The notes beneath the pieces were generated by a model that did no database searches, was not told the origin of the DNA, and saw nothing but the letters and a program-made list of their open reading frames with translations. Of a stretch of 12,271 bases of DNA, positions 7,838 to 12,271 are shown piece after piece. Location of the stretch: positions 1 to 12,271 of the forward strand of contig JAJBTG010000080.1 of assembly GCA_020860985.1 (NCBI GenBank), written 5' to 3'. Source of the DNA: Oscillospiraceae bacterium. Its GTDB lineage: Bacteria; Bacillota; Clostridia; UBA1381. Both the position numbers and the translations under genes were made by a program. The first letter of the stretch is position 1, and the number at the start of each line of letters is the position of its first letter.

Positions 7838-7847
7838 AGTGTCCCTT
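7835..7847. repeat. Third partial copy of the terminator arm over the zur stop codon
   Basis: TTTAGTGTCCCTT at 7835-7847 repeats the right arm of the preceding hairpin with one C fewer. It covers the last codons of zur (Gly, His, stop read on the - strand). The terminal residues of Zur are therefore encoded by repeat sequence. Confidence 0.6.
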
Positions 7848-8231
7848 ATTTTTACATTCATCGCAGTATCCGTATATTTCAAGCTTATGCCCCGTCACGG
7901 TGAAGTTATCTATATGCGGAGCGTGAACGGGACATATATCCACATATTTCATACTCTTGCAGCCTAAGCATATCGCGTAATGGCGGTGACCACCGCTTGT
8001 AAGCTCATAATAAAATTTATCGCTGTCCTGTATGGTGTTTTTCCTTACTATTCCCTTTTCGCAAAGCCTTTCAACTATTCTGTAAACCGTGGAAAGCGAC
8101 ATTCCGTCCACGCTTTCATATATGTTTTCCGCCGTCATCGGAGCCTTGGCGCATAGGAGCGATTCCATAACGCTTATACGCTGTGTTGTGCATTTAAGTC
8201 CCGCGTCATAAAGAATTTTGTTAATCTCCAT
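7836..8231 (-). CDS. zur: Fur-family zinc uptake regulator (Zur)
   Basis: Zur represses zinc-uptake genes when Zn(II) is sufficient. It has 131 residues. The N-terminal winged helix includes the recognition-helix segment SLSTVYRIVERL (45-56). The C-terminal dimerisation domain carries CLGC (C88, C91) and CDEC (C123, C126) for structural zinc, plus HRH (82-84) and H103, H106, H115 as possible sensory ligands. It is the last gene of the znuC-znuB-zur unit, six bases after znuB. Its Shine-Dalgarno AAGGTGA overlaps the znuB stop. Assignment to Zur rather than Fur or PerR rests on this neighbourhood; the fold alone only says Fur family. The last two residues and stop lie in a repeat copy. Confidence 0.88.
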   Translation of the reverse strand: MEINKILYDAGLKCTTQRISVMESLLCAKAPMTAENIYESVDGMSLSTVYRIVERLCEKGIVRKNTIQDSDKFYYELTSGGHRHYAICLGCKSMKYVDICPVHAPHIDNFTVTGHKLEIYGYCDECKNKGH

Positions 8232-8237
8232 TCCCCG

Positions 8238-9044
8238 TCACCTTCTTCTTTTACGCGTGAGAATCATCACGCAAATCAAAAATATCACGCCCAAAAGAAC
8301 AATGGTTCCGCCGGGACGCAAATCCATATAATATGATATGAACAGTCCCGCCACGGTGAATATTTCCGCGAAGCCTATCGACAGCCACACCGTCTGCTTG
8401 TAGCTTTTCGCCACCATCATAGCCGCCGCCACGGGTATTACCAGCAGCGATGAAATCATAAGTGCGCCGACTATTCTCGATGCTACAGAAACCGTAACCG
8501 CCGTGAGCAGCATAAGCACCGTATTTATTCCGTTTACCGGCACTCCGGAAAGCCTTGCCGCCTCCTCGTCAAAGGTGACGAAAAACAATTCCTTATAAAG
8601 CAGCACAGACACGATTATAACCGCAATGCCGAGACCTATTGTAAGGTACATTTCAAAATCCGATATTGCCACAACAGAGCCGAAAAGAAAGCTGTTTAAA
8701 TTGCTTGAGCCGCTTGTTATGAACCCCGACAGCACCGCCGTAAGTCCTATTCCCGCCGACATCACAACCACAGTCGCAATCTCGGAATATTTCCCGAACG
8801 CCTTTCTCAGAGCCTCAATGCCAAGCACCGCGAACACGGAAAACAGCACCGCGCCGAGAATGGGATTTATTCCTATCACAAGTCCGAAAGCAATTCCCGC
8901 AAGCGCGCTGTGCGACGCGGCATCGCCGATAGCGGAAAGCCGCTTTAACACTATGGACGTGCCTATGCACGGAGCAATCACCGCTATTATTACCGCGACG
9001 AAAAAGGCGCGGCGCATAAATTCATATTGAAAAATCTCAGGCAT
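8238..9044 (-). CDS. znuB: Zinc ABC transporter permease
   Basis: This is an ABC-3 family membrane subunit for Zn (or Mn) import, 268 residues with about eight hydrophobic helices. The characteristic region SAIGDAASHSALAGIAFG follows the first helix at about 37-54. TFDEEAARLSGVPV near the middle is the cytoplasmic coupling segment that contacts the ATPase. The C-terminus is basic (RKRRR). The ATG at 9042-9044 lies inside the end of znuC (8-bp overlap), and its AAGGAGG Shine-Dalgarno is within the last znuC codons, so the two are translationally coupled. Zinc, rather than manganese, is inferred from the adjacent Fur-family regulator. Confidence 0.93.
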   Translation of the reverse strand: MPEIFQYEFMRRAFFVAVIIAVIAPCIGTSIVLKRLSAIGDAASHSALAGIAFGLVIGINPILGAVLFSVFAVLGIEALRKAFGKYSEIATVVVMSAGIGLTAVLSGFITSGSSNLNSFLFGSVVAISDFEMYLTIGLGIAVIIVSVLLYKELFFVTFDEEAARLSGVPVNGINTVLMLLTAVTVSVASRIVGALMISSLLVIPVAAAMMVAKSYKQTVWLSIGFAEIFTVAGLFISYYMDLRPGGTIVLLGVIFLICVMILTRKRRR

Positions 9045-9777
9045 GATGATGCGTCCTCCTTCCCGCGAATATATCGTTTATCTGCTCCATTGTAAGATTA
9101 TTCCTGCTGACAAATTCACCGTTGCCATGCTCGCAGAAGATAAGCAGTTTTCCCGATACCTTGACAAGCTCCGGCGTATCGTGATTGGTCATTATGATAG
9201 TCATACCCTGATTGTTTAAATCGGTGATTATATCCATTATCTGCCTTACGGATTTCGCGTCAACGCCCACTGTCGGCTCGTCCATAAGCAGCAGCTCCGG
9301 CTCGGAGATGAGAGCGCGCGCTATAAAAATCCTCTGCTGCTGTCCGCCCGACAGCTTGCCTATAAGCTTATCCTCAAAGCCGGACATCCCAACCTTGTCA
9401 AGCACGATACGGAGCTTTTCATAATCCTCCCTTGTATAGCGTCTGAAAAGTCCCTTTCGGCTGTAAAGGTTTGCCATTACAACCTCCTTTACGGTCGCCG
9501 GAAAGTCACTGTTAAAGGAATTTGCCTTTTGCGAAACATAACCAATCTTATAATTGTCCTTGAACCTTGACAAATCCTGTCCGAACAGTGTTATTTTTCC
9601 CTGAGAATACGGGAGTATTTTTAATATTATTTTTATAAGCGTGCTTTTGCCCGCGCCGTTCGCGCCGATTATTCCGAGAAAATCACCCTTATATAAGGTG
9701 AAATTCACATCGCGCAGCACAGACGCATCCGAATAGTTAAAATACAGATTTTCAATCCTTAAAATTTCCTGCTCCAT
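9037..9777 (-). CDS. znuC: Zinc ABC transporter ATP-binding protein
   Basis: This ATPase powers zinc import with ZnuB. With the start at 9777 it has 246 residues. Walker A is GANGAGKST (38-46), the Q-loop is Q83, the signature is LSGGQ (142-146), Walker B is LLLMDEP (162-168) and the switch His is H199. The C-terminus ends in HHHA, a small His cluster that might bind metal. I chose the second in-frame ATG. The upstream one (9802-9804) lies in a 17-bp tandem duplication and lacks a good ribosome-binding site, whereas the first repeat unit supplies GGAGCGGGA before 9777. It overlaps znuB by 8 bp. Confidence 0.94.
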   Translation of the reverse strand: MEQEILRIENLYFNYSDASVLRDVNFTLYKGDFLGIIGANGAGKSTLIKIILKILPYSQGKITLFGQDLSRFKDNYKIGYVSQKANSFNSDFPATVKEVVMANLYSRKGLFRRYTREDYEKLRIVLDKVGMSGFEDKLIGKLSGGQQQRIFIARALISEPELLLMDEPTVGVDAKSVRQIMDIITDLNNQGMTIIMTNHDTPELVKVSGKLLIFCEHGNGEFVSRNNLTMEQINDIFAGRRTHHHA

Positions 9778-9798
9778 TAAATTTCCCGCTCCATTAAA
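9765..9798 (-). repeat. 17-bp tandem duplication over the znuC start
   Basis: On the coding (-) strand two 17-base units differ only at one base (TTTAATGGAGCGGGAAA then TTTAATGGAGCAGGAAA). Each contains an ATG-GAG. Because 17 is not a multiple of three, the upstream ATG opens a five-codon frame (M-E-R-E-I-stop). The downstream ATG opens znuC. The upstream copy provides the purine-rich ribosome-binding site for the real start. Confidence 0.85.
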
Positions 9799-9824
9799 TT
9801 CCATTCTTTAATTCAAACCGCAGG

Positions 9825-9964
9825 CAAAACCGGTTAGGTTTTGTCTACCCTGTTCTTGGGTGCTCGAGGTGCTAGCCTCGAATAAAAATCATTTTTGACG
9901 ACAGGTGCGTCAAAAATGGCTTAAAACCTAAAGTTTCGACGCAAGGAGGAACTTTTGGTTTTTT
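9825..9964 (+). ncRNA. Candidate structured RNA or inserted hairpin repeat between znuC and znuA; strand uncertain
   Basis: Five consecutive stems fill 140 bp with almost no unpaired spacing. They are CAAAACC/GGTTTTG (9825-9843), ACCC/GGGT (9847-9861), TCGAGG/CCTCGA (9864-9881) and an 11-bp perfect CATTTTTGACG/CGTCAAAAATG (9890-9918). The last is an imperfect stem, AAAACC-t-AAAGTTTC (9923-9937) against GAACTTTTGGTTTT (9949-9962). On the + strand the last stem is followed by T's (TTTTTT to 9964), like an intrinsic terminator, so I favour + strand. If read on the - strand it would be the 5' leader of znuC. No family is recognised. It could instead be a mobile palindromic element. Confidence 0.4.
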
Positions 9965-9979
9965 CATTTAAAGCGACTG

Positions 9980-10005
9980 AAAAAAGCATTGATAAATGCT
10001 TTTTT
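9980..10005. terminator. Intrinsic bidirectional terminator after znuA
   Basis: AAAAAAGCATT (9980-9990) and AATGCTTTTTT (9995-10005) form a perfect 11-bp stem around GATA. It has A6 before and T6 after, so it works in either direction. It is 12 bases past the znuA stop and should separate znuA from znuC-znuB-zur. It could also stop a + strand transcript from the hairpin region. Confidence 0.85.
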
Positions 10006-10007
10006 CG

Positions 10008-10029
10008 CTGTTGACATTTATGTCAACAG
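10008..10029. promoter_or_regulatory. 22-bp palindrome over the znuA stop codon
   Basis: CTGTTGACAT (10008-10017) and ATGTCAACAG (10020-10029) are perfect 10-base inverted arms separated by TT. The palindrome covers the last three codons and the TAA of znuA. It could be a second hairpin ahead of the terminator or an operator for a dimeric regulator such as Zur. Its symmetry is seen; its role is unknown. Confidence 0.45.
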
Positions 10030-10863
10030 ACTTTTAAGGTTCTCTTTCATAATTGTAACATAATCGCGCCCCTCGCCGTCACCCTCAAAGGTGTAAAGCG
10101 GAAGAGCCTCTATTCCCGCCTCCGCGGCAACGGCATTCGCCGTTTTATCGCCCTCAAGAGGGTCGTAGAAAATGCACTTGGTGCCCTCGGCTTTTATCTC
10201 ATCCACAATTTTCGCCATTTGCGCGGGCGATGGATCGCTGTCGCCGGAAATGCCCTCAAGCGCGGTCTGCTCCATACCGAACTCATCGCACAAATAGCTG
10301 TACGCGCCGTGGGTTACGAACAAGCGCTTTCCGCTAAGTCCGGCGTTCTCATACTCCGCCTTAACCGCGTCTATCTGCGCGATATAATCGGCGGTTCTTT
10401 GACTGTAATTATCCGCGTTTTCACTGTCAGCCTCCGAAAGCGCGTCGCATATAAGCTGTAATTGCAGCTTTGCGTTTTCAAGATTCAGCCAAACGTGCGG
10501 ATCGGCGTCCGTAACTTCGACCGCGTCCGCCGCGCATATCACAGTTCCGGTTTCGGGAAGAGTATCCGCAATGTCCTCCGCCCAATGCTCCATACCTGCG
10601 CCGTTGTAAATGAATATATCCGCTTCAGAGAGCTTTGCCATATCCGAGGCGGTAGGCTCAAAATCGTGCGGTTCGGTTCCTGACGGAACTATGTTGTAAA
10701 GCTCAATATCATCACCGCCGACCGTGAGAGCAAAATCATTCATAGCGTAAAATGAGGTGTAAACCACCGGCTTGCCGCTTTTTTCAACGGACGTTTCGCC
10801 GCATCCTGTCAAAAACAGCGCCGCAGCCGCAATAATAAGTATAAATCTTGATATTTTTTTCAT
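10018..10863 (-). CDS. znuA: Zinc-binding lipoprotein of the ABC importer
   Basis: This is the extracellular solute-binding subunit that delivers zinc to ZnuBC, lipid-anchored to the membrane. The start at 10863 (MKKIS) has GAAAGG about nine bases upstream; an ATG six bases earlier (10867-10869) is too close to it. The product has 281 residues. The signal peptide has a basic start, a hydrophobic core and the lipobox LTGC with C21 as the lipidated residue. Metal ligands typical of cluster A-I proteins are visible: H66 in EPHDFEP, H123 in DPHVWL and H185 in THGAY. A fourth acidic ligand is not certain. The His-rich loop of many zinc-specific members is absent; an acidic segment (about 112-121) lies there instead. 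Zinc is therefore inferred mainly from zur. I see no convincing operator upstream, where the repeat cluster begins within 60 bp. Confidence 0.92.
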   Translation of the reverse strand: MKKISRFILIIAAAALFLTGCGETSVEKSGKPVVYTSFYAMNDFALTVGGDDIELYNIVPSGTEPHDFEPTASDMAKLSEADIFIYNGAGMEHWAEDIADTLPETGTVICAADAVEVTDADPHVWLNLENAKLQLQLICDALSEADSENADNYSQRTADYIAQIDAVKAEYENAGLSGKRLFVTHGAYSYLCDEFGMEQTALEGISGDSDPSPAQMAKIVDEIKAEGTKCIFYDPLEGDKTANAVAAEAGIEALPLYTFEGDGEGRDYVTIMKENLKSLLT

Positions 10864-10922
10864 ATACATTTTCCTTTCATTGTTGTAAATTGTGGTTTTG
10901 ATGCGTATGGAAACGACAACTC

Positions 10923-10948
10923 GTAGGGGTCGGTGCCCTCGACGACCC
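10923..10948 (+). repeat. GTAGGGG palindromic repeat, copy 1 (degraded)
   Basis: It begins GTAGGGGTCGG and ends CGACGACCC; GGGTCG (10927-10932) pairs with CGACCC (10943-10948). It shares the GTAGGGG head of the copies at 10977 and 11101, but its loop and inner arm are imperfect, so it is probably an older copy. Confidence 0.6.
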
Positions 10949-10976
10949 GTTTGACAGAGTCACGCTATTGGTTTTC

Positions 10977-10999
10977 GTAGGGGCGAACATTGTTCGCCC
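10977..10999 (+). repeat. GTAGGGGCG palindromic repeat, copy 2
   Basis: GTAG is followed by GGGCGAACA (10981-10989) and its exact inverse TGTTCGCCC (10991-10999). It shares the head GTAGGGGCG and tail CGCCC with the 11101 copy, while the inner bases (AACA/TGTT here, CCCA/TGGG there) differ but remain complementary. Confidence 0.8.
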
Positions 11000-11097
11000 G
11001 AATCCCTCCACCTTTTTGACCTTGCAAAGCAAAGTCAATGAGGTCCACCTGACCCTTTCACAAGGGATGCTTACGCAGCCGCAAATACGGCTTCTGC
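11000..11097 (+). repeat. Composite repeat remnant with three hairpins
   Basis: The stretch after copy 2 starts GAATCCCTCCACC. It contains TTGAC-c-TTGC/GCAA-a-GTCAA (11016-11038), CCCTT/AAGGG (11053-11066) and AGCCG/CGGCT (11078-11093). The layout ATCCCTCC, variable stem, CCACCT, CCCTT-loop-AAGGG resembles a dispersed intergenic repeat I recall from Clostridia. That is memory, not a search. It contains no credible gene. Confidence 0.4.
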
Positions 11098-11100
11098 GTC

Positions 11101-11123
11101 GTAGGGGCGCCCATTGGGCGCCC
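11101..11123 (+). repeat. GTAGGGGCG palindromic repeat, copy 3
   Basis: GTAGGGGCG at 11101-11109, with GGGCGCCCA (11105-11113) pairing with TGGGCGCCC (11115-11123). It directly abuts copy 4, which lies in the opposite orientation. Confidence 0.8.
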
Positions 11124-11148
11124 GCGGGCGGGCAATGCCCGCCCCTAC
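11124..11148 (-). repeat. GTAGGGGCG palindromic repeat, copy 4 (inverted)
   Basis: It ends CGCCCCTAC, the exact reverse complement of the GTAGGGGCG head, with inner arms GGGCGGGCA/TGCCCGCCC (11126-11142). Together with copy 3 it forms a 48-bp element whose outer ends are perfect inverted repeats. Confidence 0.8.
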
Positions 11149-11155
11149 AATTCTG

Positions 11156-11202
11156 CCGCCCCGAGCGTAAAGCGTGCAAGATGCGGAAAATTAACAAGCC
11201 GT
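11156..11202. repeat. 47-bp direct repeat, copy A
   Basis: It runs from CCGCCCCGAGCG to AACAAGCCGT and matches 11263-11309 at 44 of 47 positions. The three differences are transitions (two C/T and one A/G). The repeat period is 107 bp. No open frame or known motif is apparent. Confidence 0.85.
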
Positions 11203-11262
11203 AAAGGCGCAGGAAATTTTTCGCAGATTGTGCGCTTTTGCGAGCGGTGCTGTACGTTGGTA

Positions 11263-11309
11263 CCGCCCCGAGTGTAAAGTGTGCAAGGTGCGGAAAATTA
11301 ACAAGCCGT
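11263..11309. repeat. 47-bp direct repeat, copy B
   Basis: This is the second copy of 11156-11202. Its first bases also pair with the spacer (GCGGT 11244-11248 with ACCGC 11262-11266). It ends seven bases before the polA stop codon, so it is tightly apposed to the gene end. Confidence 0.85.
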
Positions 11310-11315
11310 CAATTT

Positions 11316-12200
11316 CTACTTCGCGTCATACCAACTATGCCCCACCGACATATCCACTTTAAGCGGAACGTTTAAATCCATCGCGCCCTGCATTTCCTCG
11401 GCGAGTATTTTTTTCACGGCATCGACTTCATTCTCCGCCGCCTCTACAATCAGCTCGTCATGCACCTGCAAAATCAGGCGCGACTTCAATCCCTCACTGA
11501 TAAGCCTTTGGTCCACTCTTACCATCGCAAGCTTTATAATATCCGCCGCCGTTCCCTGTATTGGCGTGTTGAGCGCGACACGCTCGCCAAACTGACGTAT
11601 ATTGAAATTCGGCGACTTTAATTCCGGAATATACCGTATTCGATTCATCAAAGTCTTAACATAGCCGTCCCGCTTCGCCTTTTCCTTTATCTCCTCCATA
11701 TACCGGCGCACACCGTGATACTTTTCAAGATAGCTGTCTATATAGGCTTTCGCCTCCTTTACGGATATATGCAAATCCTGTGCGAGCGAGAACTCACCTA
11801 TTCCGTAAACTATGCCGAAATTAACCGCCTTCGCACTCGAGCGCTGCTCTTTTGTCACCTCGTCAAGCGGTATCCCGAGCACCTGCGACGCCGTAACGGC
11901 ATGAATATCCTCTGGGTTCTTAATATCTTTTATAATGGTTTAATCATTCGCAATTTTCGCCAAAACTCTAAGCTCAATCTGTGAAGAGTCATAGTCAGCA
12001 ATCACATATCCGTCCCGCGCCACGAACATTTTTCTGATTTCGCGTCCCAGCTCCGTGCGTGTGGGAATATTCTGCAAATTCGGCTCGGTGGACGATAATC
12101 TTCCCGTCACCGTTACGGTCTGCGTAAACACCGAATGTATGCGGTGCGTTTCGGGATTCACCACCGCCGCGAGTCCGTCACAATAGGTGCTTTTCAACTT
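11316..12200 (-). pseudogene. polA: DNA polymerase I, C-terminal polymerase fragment with nonsense codon
   Basis: Reading from 12200 down, one continuous frame encodes the palm and fingers of Pol I: KLKSTYCDGL, VTVTGRLSSTEPNLQNIP, motif A, motif B (QRSSAKAVNFGIVYG), NTPIQGTAADIIK and motif C (LQVHDELIVE). It ends WYDAK-stop (TAG). About 295 codons remain of a usual 850-930. Three lesions are visible. (1) The frame loses homology upstream of 12200 and hits a stop within eight codons. (2) Motif A reads DYDSSQIELR instead of DYSQIELR, a two-codon insertion. (3) TAA at 11940-11942 interrupts the frame (...AKIAND-stop-TIIKDIKNPEDIH...), where family members usually have an acidic residue. A single G-to-T change (GAA to TAA) would explain it. 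Motifs B and C remain intact, so decay is recent or the lesions are assembly errors. An intact polA would be needed elsewhere. Confidence 0.85.
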
Positions 12201-12271
12201 TGGAGGGGGCGGATTTACCTAATTAAATTTATTTTAGGGGTGGTTGACCGCAGCTGTTACAGGCAGGGGAC
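12201..12271. other. Unidentified sequence replacing the upstream part of polA
   Basis: These 71 bases encode nothing Pol I-like in any - strand frame. The in-frame reading is VNPPPP before a stop. They include an AT-rich AATTAAATTTATTTT and end CAGGCAGGGGAC, a GGGGAC motif reminiscent of the palindrome at 7801. They may be the edge of an insertion or a rearrangement junction, but too little is visible to identify it. Confidence 0.4.

Noticed and set aside
9793..9812. ATTAAA-n8-TTTAAT inverted repeat before znuC as a Zur box
   Set aside because: The arms are short and AT-rich, one lies in the 17-bp duplication, and the 8-base spacing does not fit usual Fur-family sites.
10968..11204. + strand reading frame of 78 codons
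   Set aside because: It runs through three repeat elements and a direct-repeat copy. Its product is a translation of palindromes (RRRGAHWAPAGGQ), with no ribosome-binding site.
10920..11310. CRISPR array
   Set aside because: The repeats are palindromes of unequal spacing, orientation and sequence, with no regular unique spacers and no cas genes.
11940..11942. Stop-codon recoding as an explanation for the polA TAA
   Set aside because: TAA is the normal terminator of at least five intact genes in the window, and the same fragment has two other lesions.
11940..12197. Separate 85-residue gene from a TTG start, next to a second gene from a GTG start at 11882
   Set aside because: Both are pieces of one Pol I frame on either side of the TAA. 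Neither start has a ribosome-binding site, and homology continues across both supposed starts.

Overview
The window looks like a chromosome segment from a low- to mid-GC Firmicute of the class Clostridia, perhaps an Oscillospiraceae/Ruminococcaceae relative. The grounds are the order S4 protein (YaaA) - recF - remB - gyrB, the long bifunctional Rel with an RxKD synthetase motif, a GyrB without the large proteobacterial insert, and families of GTAGGGGCG palindromes between genes. The genus cannot be fixed from sequence alone.

Layout. Positions 1-7646 (+ strand) hold DNA-maintenance and stress genes: the 3' part of recJ, rel, yaaA (S4), recF, remB and gyrB. yaaA and recF overlap by one base. 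This is the usual replication-origin block of Firmicutes, but dnaA and dnaN are not upstream (recJ-rel is there instead) and gyrA does not follow gyrB. The leaders of rel, yaaA and gyrB are unusual: rel and yaaA share a similar 42-base ribosome-binding segment, and rel and gyrB can form stems next to their Shine-Dalgarno sequences.

Positions 7647-7835 are a convergent intergenic region packed with four hairpins. The last is a 14-bp perfect stem that can terminate gyrB transcription, and one of its arms is repeated over the zur stop codon.

Positions 7836-10863 (- strand) hold a zinc-uptake locus read znuA, znuC, znuB, zur. ZnuA is the surface lipoprotein that captures Zn, ZnuB the membrane channel, ZnuC the ATPase and Zur the zinc-sensing repressor. 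znuC-znuB-zur are tightly packed. znuA is separated from them by its own perfect terminator and a 150-bp stretch of consecutive stem-loops that could be a structured RNA or an inserted repeat.

Positions 10864-11315 are a 450-bp repeat cluster: four GTAGGGGCG-type palindromes (two back to back), a degraded composite repeat and two 47-bp direct repeats 107 bp apart. After it comes the 3' third of polA (- strand), which appears dead. It loses homology abruptly near 12200, has a two-codon tandem duplication inside catalytic motif A, and has an in-frame TAA.

The genes are ordinary core genes. The unusual material is in the leaders, the two hairpin-rich intergenic regions, the repeat cluster and the decayed polA. 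I see no CRISPR array, tRNA, rRNA, transposase or defence system.
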